Shown here: positions 37,059-50,500 of the stretch, one piece after another | Layout of the letters: each line of letters begins with the position of its first letter | Numbering within the stretch: the first letter of the stretch is position 1 | Source: Trichoplax adhaerens | Lineage: Eukaryota; Placozoa; Uniplacotomia; Trichoplacea; Trichoplacidae | Reading direction: 5' to 3' | NCBI RefSeq assembly: GCF_000150275.1 | Contig: NW_002060947.1 | Span: forward strand, 852,695 to 916,694 | DNA: 64,000 nt | Notes under the pieces: generated by a model | The model's database searches: none | Told to the model about the DNA's origin: nothing | Seen by the model: the letters and a program-made list of their open reading frames with translations, nothing else | Made by a program: the position numbers and the translations under genes

Positions 37059-38564
37059 ATGATAAAAATTTTCGACTTTTTGTGGCTGCCACAGCTATCT
37101 ATTCAAAGCTTCCTCTTTGCAAGCTTTCTTGGCCTGATTACCATTACATTATACCGTAATTTTATTGTCCCCTATCGCAAGCTGAGCAAATTAGGAATTA
37201 ATGTTTCACCACCTATGCCTTTATTAGGCAATATGCTGGATTATGGTTCCACTAATCGACATATTGCTCAAGTAAAGAGACAAGAATTATATGGCAATGT
37301 CTGCGGAACATTATTCTTTCACATACCTAATCTGTGGGTTGGTGATCCCGAAATGTTAAAGATAATAACAGTCAAGGAATTTTCTAATTTTGCTAATCGA
37401 TTTTCTTTGACTAAACCGCGTCCCCCTTTTGATAAAACAGTGGTACAATTGAAGGATCAAGATTGGAAACGTGTAAGAACAATTCTTATACCCACCTTTA
37501 GTACTTCAAAATTGAAAGGAATCATGCCACTTATTACCGACGCCGGCGACAATCTCATCAAGACGATGTCAAAAGCTGAAGAAGAAGGAAGAGCAATCGA
37601 TATGTGGCGTACTTGTGGTGTATATACAATGAAAGTTATCCTAGCCACGGTATTCGGTATCGATTTTGAATCAAAAGAGCAAGAAAAGAAATTAACTGAA
37701 TCAGCTGCTAGGTTATTTCGTAATACTAATGGCGTTATACAATTCTTTTCTATATTTCTTACCCCACTATTTCGCATGGTCGAGCCTCTACTTGGTGGTA
37801 ACTTAGTCAAGTCGACCATATACTTAGCTAAGACAGCAGAAAATGTCTTGAGAGAAAGAAGAAGAAATTTAAAAAATGGTATCCCTTGCCGAAGAGATAT
37901 TCTACAACAAATGATCGAAGCTGGTGATGGTGACAAGCTCACTGACGAAGAAATTATTGCTCAAGCATTTATCTTTCTGATCGCTGGTTATGATACTACT
38001 GCTAATACACTGGGATTTGCATCATACTCACTGGCTACAAATCCAGACGTGCAAAAGAAATTAAGAGATGAAATTGATTCACTCTGTCCTGATGCAAATT
38101 CAATCGACTACGATACTCTATTCAGCTTACCTTACTTAGATATGGTCATTTCCGAAACATTACGAATGTATCCTCCAGCTTATTTTGTTAACCGTGAAGC
38201 TAAAGAAGATATCACGATTAATGGTCTTCTTGTTCCTAAAGATATTATGGTTAGCTTCCCAATCTACGGTATTCATCATAATCCAGAATTATGGCCTAAG
38301 CCTAATGAATTTATACCAGAACGCTTTTCACCTGAAGAAAAAGCTAAACAGATACCGTGTAGCTATCTACCATTTGGAGGAGGTCCACGTAACTGTGTAG
38401 GGATGCGATTAGCTTTGCTCGAAGCAAAGTTAGCCTTGGTTAAGATTATACAAAATTTCGAATTGAAAACAGTAGCCGAGACGGAAATACCACTAAAGCT
38501 ACGAAGTGGAACTACTCTATCTCCATTTAACGGAGCATACGTCGGTCTAACCCGAAGATATTAA
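37059..38564 (+). CDS. Cytochrome P450, CYP3-clan type, copy 3 (intronless)
   Basis: 501 aa in one exon. Anchor segment about residues 14-33, I-helix AGYDTT, ExxR in SETLRMYPP, PERF, haem loop FGGGPRNCVG with Cys at about residue 446. The N-terminal half is clearly diverged from copies 1 and 2 (for example WVGDPEMLKIITVKEFSNF), while the last 190 codons are almost identical in DNA to copy 2. Same expected biochemistry as its neighbours; substrate unknown. Lack of introns is unusual for animal CYP3-clan genes and is shared by all three copies, so intron loss or retroposition preceded the tandem duplications. Confidence 0.93.
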   Translation: MIKIFDFLWLPQLSIQSFLFASFLGLITITLYRNFIVPYRKLSKLGINVSPPMPLLGNMLDYGSTNRHIAQVKRQELYGNVCGTLFFHIPNLWVGDPEMLKIITVKEFSNFANRFSLTKPRPPFDKTVVQLKDQDWKRVRTILIPTFSTSKLKGIMPLITDAGDNLIKTMSKAEEEGRAIDMWRTCGVYTMKVILATVFGIDFESKEQEKKLTESAARLFRNTNGVIQFFSIFLTPLFRMVEPLLGGNLVKSTIYLAKTAENVLRERRRNLKNGIPCRRDILQQMIEAGDGDKLTDEEIIAQAFIFLIAGYDTTANTLGFASYSLATNPDVQKKLRDEIDSLCPDANSIDYDTLFSLPYLDMVISETLRMYPPAYFVNREAKEDITINGLLVPKDIMVSFPIYGIHHNPELWPKPNEFIPERFSPEEKAKQIPCSYLPFGGGPRNCVGMRLALLEAKLALVKIIQNFELKTVAETEIPLKLRSGTTLSPFNGAYVGLTRRY

Positions 38565-41500
38565 AGTGACAGTACTAACCGTATTAATAAATCGATCAAT
38601 AGTGCACATACATGTAACATAATGCTTCTACAGAAATAACTTGATATATGTTTGAATATGATCTAATGTTCATGAGCAAACAGTATGTGCATTGCTAGAT
38701 TCTAGAAATTATGGATATTGGGCTACGATTTTTATCTTTACCGTTTCATTATTGCTATCTCATTAATAGTTGTAACCACAATTACAGTATTATGGACATG
38801 CTGTAAGCTAAGAAGAGTAGTATAGTAAGAATGTGGCTTAAAATACTTATGATTAAGCCTTTCAATCTTTCTAATAAAGCTAAACCAGGTCATTAACAAA
38901 TGCATTAATCATAATTATATTATTAGTACTTACTACAACCTGGGATAATGTCCTTAATCGGTAGTTACTGGTAGCACAGGTAGAGTAACCAGCACCGTTA
39001 TACTCGTATATCTGGTAATGCATGTTATATGAGATCTAACAAATTAGCACCAATACATACAAGAAAATCGAATGGCCCTTCAGTATAGCATCGCACGCAA
39101 TTTAGAGTTTGTAATGTTATTACCCAATCATAATAGCATAGATGCCCATTATGAATTTCGAGTATCAGTTTTAATTTGCGTTAGATAATAAATTTTACTT
39201 GGTCTTTTCGTACGCACTACTCATACCTATGGTTTACGAACTTTTATTAAATTCCTACTAGCTTGTACAATGTAAATATGATACCTTTAGCCTTAGGGTT
39301 AGCATCCATTCATAGTAAATTAAATTTTACGATGAAAACCCTTAACCTTAATATTATTTTAAGTCGTCTATATTTGCCATAAAAATGAATAGGTATTGTA
39401 TTGATATAATATCGTTGAAGGATATTTTATTATTTGAAACACTTAGGCCTATCTTAGTCTATATTTAGCTTAATCTCTTAATGTAATGTAATCTCGGTTG
39501 CAATTATGTTTAAGCCAAGATAGATAATTCTTATATTATTTAATATGATTTTTTTATATAAATTTGACAAGAGAAACATTTATCAACAATTTGTTAGTCT
39601 TCTCTATCTTATATCGTACCAGGCTATAAGGATTACTACCTAAAAAAACACCTACATGATTACTCATAGCTTATATAAAGCGCGGATTTCAAGAAAGAGG
39701 CCATCAAACACCTTTCGAGTGGCATATTACTTTTGTACGAGTATATCGTAAATATGCGATTTGTCTATGGTAGATGATATGACATAATTATACGATTGCA
39801 ATATAGTAAACGTTGGACTGTGTAATGATTTAGATACATTTTTGCCAGTATTAGTTAAAGTTTCTCTCATTTTCACATTATAAAATTTTGATAACAACTT
39901 CATACGACATAGCTATTTACTTACAGCTTAAGTACTTACATACAGCATCATCTTATTAAGGAGAAAACATGTTTTGAAACGAATCGTAAAAGAGGGGCTA
40001 TGATATTGAATAGGCTATTATTCATTGTTAGATGTTATGCTGCTCTTGTTGAATGCAAAAACTCTATTTTCAAAGTTCAATTTCATTGTTATCCAATCTT
40101 TTATTTTATAACAAATCTACTAATTTATATTACATTATTTGCGAAATTAAAATAATATTAAGAAACAGTAAGATAATTAACTATTATCTTTGAATTATTA
40201 ATTAATCGAAAACTTTAATCAGACTTATAGATAAGCTGTACTAACATGAATTTATTAACGCACAATTCTTTGTTTGAAGAAAACAAGAAGTCAGATTAGA
40301 GGAGAAAAACGAAGATAGCATGCTGTTTTGATTCCTACTTTACTGATGATAGCTCAATATAGGCAAAAATTCACTATGCTTGGCTCTTACAAGTACTTTT
40401 AAAGTAGTCAATAGAATCATAGTTTATAAGAATCGATAAATTCTGTTACAGAGCCAAAAGTTGTCCAAAGACATAAAGCAGGAGTTAAACTTGTTCCAAC
40501 ACACATCTTTTATAATATTTTGTTGAAACAAAGCTTTACAAAGGATATTTTTGTCGTTTAATATTAATAAATTCTTCCTTAGATCCATATCAAGTAAAAT
40601 CTGTACTGCAGTAGGCTAGAGATTTAGAAAGCTTCTTTTCTTTGCGATAAATGGTCCTACTCAAGGTATGTCTAGTAGAAGTAAAATATATTATGCTAAA
40701 ATTGGAGGTCATAGAGACAATCTGTGGCACTCTTAAAGACTAGAAATAACTTAATCAGGTCCCCATATATACCATTAAAAACCGCCTTTTAAGGCCACTA
40801 AAAAGTCAACTGAAAAAACTCATTTTTTACACAATCATTCAGGTAACAATTTTTTAATTTAGTATCACATATTAATCGTTAATTACTGGTTATTAACCAT
40901 AAATTAGTTATTAAGGACGAAAAACGAAGGTTTCATAATCTAAATATTAACAAACTTCACAGCACAAGAGACTGGATTATAGCGAAGTAAAGTTACTTTC
41001 AAGTAGTAATTTAATTTCGTTGCGCGTGTGATCAGTGCTCTGCTAAGACCTCTTTAATCAGACATTCTACTGTTTTTTCTTCTCCTCTGTTTCCTTATCA
41101 TCCTCGAGTTATGACAACTTTGACAGACTCGCATGCTTAGCTAGGCGATTTATGGATCTCACAGTATCACAGTAGTAGCGATAAATTTTTATAATTCCGT
41201 TAGAATTGACTACAAAACCGAATATATTGATATTAAAATGAAACTACTCGTACTAAAGTATTACAGAGAGTTTGGGTTTAAAATAATTATTCTAGTATGT
41301 CTATCATCATCTACAATTAGCTTCAGTTTTAAACACTTACGGTAGTACTACGATAATAAGATTATTTTGTAAAGTAATTGAGAATTCATACACAACTAAG
41401 TCAGAAAGTTCACAGAATGAGATTTTAGCACAATCCTATTTGCCTAATAAATTATATAGCATACGCGTACATCTCTGGAAACCTACGCATGCACATGTAA

Positions 41501-41861
41501 AGAATTATAGTGATTTTCTTAATTTACTTACAAAAGTTAATCAACACCTACAAAGTTTCATACAAGCGGTAACTTACACCCAGTTACTGGTTAGTCTAGC
41601 AGTTGAAATATAATTGATTGCAGACAAAAGTTTCCGTTTACCGTGATGTAGTGGACAGATATAATTCTGTATGTGTCACGCAAGTGAAAAATTAACATTT
41701 CTAGGTAATGTTTATGCGTATATGACATAATTTCTTAATAATCTAAGATCCAAGCAACATATCACAACATTTATTTTAGCATAACGTATTAGATTAAATG
41801 TAGAATCTTGCATAACTTTTCTGATCTTGAACATAGGATTGTTTCCGAAGATTAAGTAAGC
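38565..41861. other. 3.3 kb spacer, no gene seen
   Basis: Strongly AT-rich with no supported exon on either strand. The P450 copy 3 3' UTR and the promoter of the deiodinase-like gene must lie here. Confidence 0.5.
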
Positions 41862-42722
41862 ATGGAAAACGCCAGTAGGGAACAAAATTCTCAGCCTATT
41901 GGAAAGAAGGAGCATTCCGTCATAAATGGCAGCATTAAACGCTCAAAAATTACGTATCACCCAATCACTACGGCACTTTTAACAGTTTATGGATTTCTGA
42001 AATTGATTTATTTACGTTTTGGTGGAATGCTTTTCTATCCAAGTGATTATTTTGAAGCAGCCAATTTTGTGGATGGTCTTTTTGATACAGCTGGCCATCG
42101 AAACGAGATATCAAATTGGAATGTACTGAAAAGAAATTTATTTAATACCCAAGCTCTAGTAGCTATAGCTCAAGAAAGATATCATGTGGTAGGCTATCCA
42201 TACGTTGGAAATGACGCTCCAGTTGGTAAACTCTACACCTTAAAAGGTGAGCTAACTAATTTAGCAACCATTTTCCAGCAATCTTCACATTCTGTCCATG
42301 TACTGAACTTTGGATCATATAGCTGACCTCCATTTCGACAGAGTATCGATCGATATATCCAATTGGTCAATCGTTACAGCGCAAATGCTTCTTTCTTAAC
42401 CATTTATATTGCTGAAGCTCATGCATCAGATGATTGGAATATGCCTGATCTGAATAGTGCATTGGGTATAAATATAGCAAAGCCAAAGACTTTAGAGGAT
42501 AGAATTCGCATTGCTGAAAATTTTATTCTGGATTATAATTACGATATACCAATGTACGTCGATTCCATCGATAACGATACTATGGAAGCTTACGGTGCAA
42601 GACCTGAAAGGTTGTACATTATAGTCAATGGAAAAATTGCCTATAAAGGTGGGCCTGGTCCATACTGTTTCAGCTATAGCTCTCTGGAAGAATCGTTACT
42701 AAAAGTTTTAAAGCAGCTTTAA
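41862..42722 (+). CDS. DIO: Iodothyronine deiodinase-like selenoprotein (in-frame TGA = Sec)
   Basis: Deiodinases remove iodine from iodothyronines by a selenocysteine-dependent reduction; whether this early-animal protein uses thyroid hormones is unknown. A single exon of 287 codons, interrupted only by TGA at 42324-42326 (codon 155). The context NFGSYS-U-PPF matches the deiodinase active site (vertebrate type SCT-U-PPF). It is followed by FLTIYIAEAHASDDW, DIPMYVDSIDN, and the C-terminal VNGKIAYKGGPGPYCFSY; this is the thioredoxin-fold order of the family. One N-terminal hydrophobic segment (about residues 33-50, TTALLTVYGFLKLIY) fits a membrane anchor. Coding similarity continues without shift on both sides of the TGA and a SECIS candidate lies downstream, so it is recoding, not a pseudogene. 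The total of 286 aa falls in the vertebrate range. It is intronless, unlike most neighbours. Confidence 0.93.
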
Positions 42723-43425
42723 GTAAAAGCTAATCAATTACTTAAAACTGCTGCACTATCAAACTATGAGCATGAAAAATATCGAGAGCTACATAATATA
42801 TGTAAACGGCGAGATTGATTCTGATTCAATATTGGTTAGATTAATTTACGAACTGTCGATATCAGCAGTTGTCGCTTAAACGTAAAAAAATGGCTCTATA
42901 TGATAGGAGGTTGATTAGTTATTCATTGTTTAAAAGCTAGCCTAGTTAGGACTTCAAAATTAGTGGCTTGGACTAGAATTTTTTCTACATCTAGAATACC
43001 TAAATACTTGATTATTAAATGCTTAGATATGCCAAAAGAATTTTTGTAACGGTTAAATTTTGCATATCTATAGTGGCTCTGATCCAATAGTATTTGTATT
43101 TTATTGTAACACTAAACTCTAAATAAGGGATACACTAATTTTTACATGTTGGAAGAAGTCCATTTCTGACATGTTCATTTATGCATCCCTGAAAACGATA
43201 ACGCAAGTAATTTAGATGTTAGCGTCCATCTGAGAGCATAGTCGACTATCTTACACCTTTAACATGATATCAGATTAGAAGCTTGATATAATCTAAGATC
43301 TTGATAGTATGGTACTTTACTTATAGTAAGATTGTAGTTGTAATCTAGTAGTAAAATTTATAATTCAATCAAATGCAAATGCTTCTGCTAGAATATATAC
43401 ATAGGCATGTTCTTGTTTCTAATTA

Positions 43426-43477
43426 ATGATGCTGTTATGCTTCAATCTGTTCTGAAATGCAGAGAGCAACAGCTGAT
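43426..43477 (+). promoter_or_regulatory. Candidate SECIS element in the deiodinase 3' UTR
   Basis: A hairpin that directs Sec insertion. The 5' quartet arm is ATGA(T) at 43426-43430, the 3' arm TGAT at 43474-43477. Helix II is GCTGTT 43431-43436 with AACAGC 43468-43473, then GCTT 43439-43442 with GAGC 43464-43467 across a 2-nt bulge. The conserved unpaired AA sits at 43444-43445, 13 nt after the quartet. Helix III TCTG 43446-43449 pairs with CAGA 43460-43463 under a 10-nt loop. This is a form-2-like SECIS layout, 704 nt after the stop codon, followed by AATAAA at 43573-43578. Pairing was done by eye. Confidence 0.82.
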
Positions 43478-43578
43478 GCAGTAAATAAGGGCATGTAGGT
43501 ATTTTTTCTAGCAAATTTTTGTCACCATGCGATATTGCTTTTGAGAAATGCATCATTTCTAATTGTTATGGCAATAAA

Positions 43579-46500
43579 TACTGATAATCACTGGTACATA
43601 TTTTAACCCAATTTTTATACCCAATTTACTCTAAACTGGAATTATACAGTAAACTTTAATGAAAATAAAGGCTTTCATGGCTTTAAATCTATTTCGGAAA
43701 TAATTAAATGAAAGTATCCATTTCTGCTCCAGCCCATCCTGCTCGTCATGTGAGAACCTCGTATTTCGTTATTATACATGTAAGTGATTTCACCACTTGA
43801 TATTGCTCTTTAATATCCTATTTCGGCAGCTATGACCAAGAATCACTAAACTCAACCTATAGATGCTGTAAAGAGTTCTCGATTTAGGGAATTAGTAACC
43901 CACGGATAAACTACAACCAGAAGGCATTATCATAAGTTGCTGCAACCACGCAAATACTAGTGGCTAAATAAGCACCGGGAAAAGCCGCTAAACGATTGAT
44001 TATTTGTACATTCTAAACAGCGCAATCATCCTTACGTATAGCATACTGTATGACGATATTTAACGCTAATCTTACATTTACAGAACAACGATTCATCGAA
44101 ATCTTAACACTAAATAATCGTATATATCGTTGTTCTAAACATACGGAGGTGTAAATACCGTAAATAGGAAGTAAATGAGTATCGTGTAAGTGAATCATTA
44201 TTTTAATATGCGGAAATTGTGAATAAACGAGAAAGAAGCGATCCTTTCATGATATATTGAAATCCAATATAGTAATGTGGCAATGTAGATCTTCATACCT
44301 TGCAAAACTGTACGAAAAGTTAGCTTAGAATTAATTATTCCGTAGTTACTGTAAATGCTAGCTATAATTTCTGACAGTCCTTACTGTATTTGGCGTGTAT
44401 GAAAGCAATTTTATTGAACTACTGTTGTTACTGTAAGCATCAAAGTATTGTCCAACTTATTGCTATATAAAGAGTATACGTCTTCTATACCCTATCTTTA
44501 AATACTAATCTAAATAATACCATGTTAGGCTACCGTACTGTACCTAAATATGGCGGTAGCATCTCGTATCGTATAAATTATTAAGTATAAATACACATGT
44601 AGATATAGATAGATGTCCAATCAGTTATGCCGTTAATACGCAGCTACATATTGACTTGATTATATATAGATATTAAAAACTTAATTCACTATAAGCCAAT
44701 GCATCTGTCAATAAGTAAGTTATCGAGCTTGGCTTGTCCAAGTCAAATCGTTCCATAATCAATAGCCAAGTCATATCTTATGATTTTTTGATTCTGTCAT
44801 TCAAAACTTTTATTGAAAAGGAGAACCTTTGACCTTATAATTTTTCTGGCTGCTGATTATATTTTTATTGATGTAAAATATCAATTTCATTTTCTTGCGT
44901 CCATAATTGCTTTTCGGTTAATATAATTGTCTGGTTATATTACGACATTATGTTACATTCTGTGATATAGTCTCAATATAAGATACGACAAATTATCATT
45001 TCCTGGCCATCAATAGAGGCGAATTTATTCTACGATCTTACAGATGCTTGTTGATGTAATCGCGATTGTAAATGTAGAGAATTTTATTAGGTAACAGAAG
45101 TAGAGATAGAGAAGTACTACAATACTCTAAATTAAAGTCCTTATAATGTAGTTTAGGAAAGAATTTCTTCATTCTATCTAGAATAGCTGGTTTAACAACA
45201 ATAGGATTAGCAGACAAGTGGAAATAATTAATTTCGTAATAGCCGATGCTACAGCGGTAAAAAAAATTAATGCAAACATTTCTGAAAAAACTACACGAAG
45301 CTAGTAAGATAAAAATTTTCGACATATGTGTATTGTTATCCCATCTAATAGCATTACATAATTTCTGTCATTGACATATTTTACCTCTTTCTTTAAGTAC
45401 TGTATTAATTTATCTATCGGGTACTTATTTTGCTTTCATATAGACATTAACTTGATAATACAAAATGGACGTAACTATGAGAATATAATAACAGTTAGAA
45501 GACACACAGTATTTTGTATACAGCATTTTGTTATCCACTAATCACTACTTTACCTTATAACATCTCGTTGTTGTTAGAATTGCTAATTGAAGCTCGTTAT
45601 GCTAGCTAAAACACTCGTGAGGTAGCTCTAGGTATACTGATTCAACTTCTATAGAGCAGAAAGCAAAATGCAAATCATCAGGAAATCATGTATGTGTAGC
45701 AAGCTGCTGGCTGGAGAACCTCAGTACAAGTTCAGTAAAGCATTACGTAACGTTCTGTTGGGGTAGAAGTTTAACATTTTCAATTTTTATGGTACTGCAA
45801 TAATATTTACTCTCCAAACTGTGACCTCCTACCATATGAGTATAGTTATTAACCTTTCGATACATAAACCTGAGAATATGAGAAAGTGTAAATAAAACTA
45901 GAATTCAAGTCCTAGGCAATGTCAACAAATAGCTACATTGCTACCGGTAACTACCTAACAATAATAAAAGCCCGGAACCTTGGCTATATCGGCCTATATG
46001 GCTAACCTGATGAGTTTTCATTCAGGGCCCATATAAGTAATTAATACCAATTTTATGCAAAATATCTACGACAAGTATGAAGGCAACATTAACTGCCTAT
46101 AAATGATTACGTGATCCAATACGTAATAAATCGGACTCTGATGACTTGATATGAGATGGTTATCGGGATAAAAAATCTCTTTGGGTTAGAAAGTTTATTC
46201 GCGTAATGCTACGAAACTAGAATTTATTAATCTAAGTTATGTTAACTAAACGGAGCCATGTTAAATGTCAGCTTCCTAGTTCTAGAATGTTGACCATACC
46301 TAAAATAAGCTGCCGTCAATAAAATCTTGCCTCAGACTTTAAGAGGATTAAAAATATCAGTGACAGATGATGAAAGGCGGAAAATACAACATTAGACATC
46401 GTCTACTTTATCATTACGACGCAGATTAATGAGTAAAGGCCTTGGTCGTTACATGAATATAAACGATTTATTGTTATAAGTTTGGGATCGAACGCGAACA

Positions 46501-47532
46501 CTCTTAAGCTTTATGAAGTAAAAATATCAATTGGAAACTTTAAATACGATCACTCTTAGAGGCAGAGTTACGAGATAGTTTCTGAGTTTGTGTTTTACCG
46601 CTGCATTACGGTCATCTTTTATATAGCTGCGGATAATTTGATGGATTTCTTTACGACGATTGCAGTCCTTAACGCACAGCAGATTCTATACGTCCAGTAA
46701 CATGACCATCACTAAACCCAGAATTAAATGTAATTACGGATATAGTTATTGTAATAACAGTTCATTCTGGTTAGTCATTTACTAAATTTGCATATATAGT
46801 CGAAAAAAGAATTACTTTACTTATTTATACATATTTACTTTACTTGGTGCATTAATGAGGCGTTGTCGAAGATTTTATTCGTCATTGCCTACAACAAATA
46901 CTGGTGGGACCCACACATAAAAGTATTACAAATAAACTAAAGCCGTATTCATTAATATAATGATTCATTACAATTAGTTCAATTGCAACAAATAATAGGT
47001 CAAAACTTCTGTATCGTTGTATTAATTATTATTATTGAATATCCATTAAGGTAGCCTAGTTATGAATAGGCGGGTGTGGGGCAAAGTCTCGGACACACCT
47101 TGAAATGCGTAGTTTGGATATTTTTAACAGTAAATCTGATTCAAATCATATTAGAACTATATAAGGCAACATGTGCATTAGGTAACTGCATTTACAACTT
47201 AAGATAAATCAGACCCTCCCTGATTGACGAGGATTAAGTTGTTTCAGGAGGCTTTTCAGTTTCTTTTTTTTACCACATATAAATAAGTGATACTTTTTCC
47301 AGTTATTTCTTGGCATTAAAAAGGTAAGCAATTGATGCTTTAGTTGTTAATTATCAGCGAATACTGTTAAAAAAAAGTAACCTGTATCAATTGCTTCTTG
47401 TCAAAGTCAATATAATTCGCCATTTCTTATATGCACCAATATGAAATCGTCTTCCTAACTCTAATTTAATTTTCTTCATGATTATTTTTTGTTACTTGGA
47501 CGCGATTTACTTTTCATGGAATGAAACGCAAG
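43579..47532. other. 4 kb spacer, no gene seen
   Basis: No supported exon. A minus-strand ORF at 45038-45325 (95 codons) contains a hydrophilic stretch but no motif, start context or splice partner that would justify a call. At 47074-47100 a short GC-richer word, GGGGCAAAGTCTCGGACACA, resembles a weathered DNA-transposon end. Confidence 0.45.
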
Positions 47533-50500
47533 ATGGAAATCAGCAGTAAATATACTTGTCAGTTACCGGATCAAATTAATTTGATCGATTTCATCTTCGA
47601 ATTCAGTGATAAATACGGCGATCGTGAAGCTGTGGTAAGAATACAATTTATCCGTTTTAGCTAGTAATTTGTTTTATCGTTATTAATTGAAATAAGCGTT
47701 CAATGCAATTTTCTACTACCCTTACCCCATCATCTTTACTTTACCCAATTCAATCCGTAAGATATACTCAAGGCTAATTTATCAATTTTATAGCAGATGG
47801 GCTAGATAGCTGAATGTTGTTCTGATTTCATAAGGAAAATCATTTTACTTTCTTGACAAATGTGAACATGAATAATCTGCTTTCAGCAGTTTGATTATGC
47901 AGAATATGCCTTTTAGATGTAAGAATTAGAGGATACTTCTAACGTCAAAGTGTCGCTACAATATTAAAAACATGAACCGTTTTCATGAGATTGCGTCTAG
48001 GTAATACAAAGTAGGTACAGTGACCCCGAATTTTCGGTCAAAAAATAACTCTCAAACTATACCTTTTCTCGTAGATCCATCAATAACAATCAATAGTACA
48101 GAAATATTCACGAAAGTATGCGATATACAAATTTGGAACTTATGTTCTGCTACAGTATTAAGACTTTGAGAGATATAACAAATTGTTATGAAAAACAGAA
48201 AATCTTCCGTTTGCACGAATTGTAATTCCGTGTTCATATCGAACTTGTTGTAAATAATAACATGAGTCATAACCGATGTCTGTAAACTAGACATAAAATT
48301 AATGTGGGTGTCAAATTCGCCATCAGTTATATGAAAAATTCTAGATGAATGTTCAACATTGTTTTGCGAATTTAATGCCCTGCAAATGCCATCAACAACA
48401 GCACATTCAAACCAAAGCATCGTTCGCAATCTTAGCTCTTAATACTGCGGAAAGAAATATTGCAGATAACATTATAGTGTATAAGAGTACAACTGACGCA
48501 GTTTTAGCTTTATTTCATGTATAATTTGATTGCATTCTTAAGTCAATAAACTATAGCGCAACAATTAACGTGATTTTAAAGCTCACGGCATCTAGTAATG
48601 AATTAATAACTTTTATTATACCAATCTAATCTAATCAAAAATAATTTAAGACGTAATACAATCTTTGCAAGATTAAATGGGGCAAGATTATAAGAAATGA
48701 TAACGAATAATTCGTCAACTAGGACGAATGTAGTAATTACTGAGCCAAAATCATTTTATAACTACAGCACAATCCTAACGTGGGTTTATAATCAGTTCAG
48801 CGAACGCATCCAAGATTAATTTTGATAGCCGAATAATCACACCATAAAATTGATTGGGGCAAGCATTCAGTAATAAAGATCGGATTTTATGCTTACAATC
48901 TGCTGCATTTCAAAGTTTATTCTAAGCACTGACCAAAAAATCAAGTTCTACCTTCCTTGGCCATACTCTGCACTGCTCAAAAGTATTCTTACCATCTCGT
49001 ACATTACTCAAATAAAACTATGTATCGGTGAAAAGTACATCTTTTGCAAATTAAGATGAATCTTTCAGCATGCACACTTGTATAGTACGACAGGAGCCCG
49101 CTTGATTCGTATGAATCGGCATCTTACATCAAATTTTGGCAAAGTTTACATTGCATTAGCGTGATGTTGTATCGAGATTATCCATACCAGAAGCGATACT
49201 TGTGATAAATGCTGTAGTGATAGCCCTTAGTTTATTAGCAAAGTAAAGTTTTGATTTGATTACTTATTCTTCGCTATCGTCGAATGCTATTAATGTAATT
49301 ATGTTGAACAATATCGATAACCACTCAATTTAGTAAGTAAGCTAGTGTTAATCCCTATAAATCGATTCTTTATGAAAATTTCCCTTTATCACCTTGACGG
49401 CCTAAATTGTGGAATTAAATTATTTAAAGGCGACTTAGCACATATTGGCACTCTCACCCTTGATGATACGCGTATTCCATAATTTAGTGTAGGAGGTGAT
49501 TACTGAAAAGAAAATAACAGTCTGTGGCTTAGTCTAGTCACATAATCATAGCGCTTAGCACAAAATTTTTAATTGCATTATCAATCTGTGATGTCTTTAG
49601 TTCTTCTTAACTTTGGGTATGAATATCATTTACTTCCAGATTGACGCCGCTACTGGCCGCAGCTACACATATGCACAAATTAAGGTTTTAATGAAAAAAT
49701 TTGCATCGGCTTTGATGCGTCGTGGCTTGAAAAAGGGGGATGTTGTAGCCGTTTATTCACCCAATATCCCTGAATATCCCATCGTTTTCTTTGGTACTAT
49801 CGCTGCTGGAGCAACAGTAACGACGTGTAATCCACTATATACCGCGAAAGAGTTAGCACATCAGTTAGAGTTATCTGGTGCTTCGCATATCTTTACAGTC
49901 AATCTTTTTGCCGAGAAAGCTAAAGAAGCAGCTGCATTAAGGTATGATAGATTATTATACTGTACGATGCGAGTATTCAGTAGGCTAGCACTTGATTATT
50001 GTCTGCTTTAAAATGTTGTGGAGAAGAGTCAATTTTATTATATTATCTCTTATGTGCTCCAATCCTCTTTCTCATCATGATTTAAACTAGCCATATCTCA
50101 AATGTTTACGTTCTTGGAAGTCCTACTGGTGATGGCATTACTTCATTTCAAGATTTATTAGCGGACGATGGTAGCTATTATGTTCCAGCAAAGATCAATC
50201 CTCGCGAAGACGTAGCTGTATTGCCATTTTCTAGTGGTACTACAGGGTTACCGAAAGGCAAGTATTTAAATTGCCATTCCATTGCGAATTTACAATTTGT
50301 CTAACTTCCTCATCACATCGTAGATAAATTGTTCGAAAATGACTGAGAATATTAAGTAATCGGTGTATCTTGAACTCGGATATTTATAGGTGTTATGCTA
50401 ACTCACTATAACATCATCAGTAATGTTAGCCAAGCTGCTATGAAGCCTTTCTTCAATGTCGACACTGATGATGTTATCCTAGCTCTGCTGCCTTGGTTTC

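Noticed and set aside
39285..39355. Interstitial telomere repeat (TTAGGGTTAG and CCCTTAACC words)
   Set aside because: Only single, isolated units; no array.
42324..42326. TGA read as a stop that breaks the deiodinase gene into a pseudogene or two genes
   Set aside because: It falls exactly at the selenocysteine of the active-site motif, similarity continues in the same frame, and a SECIS-like hairpin lies downstream.
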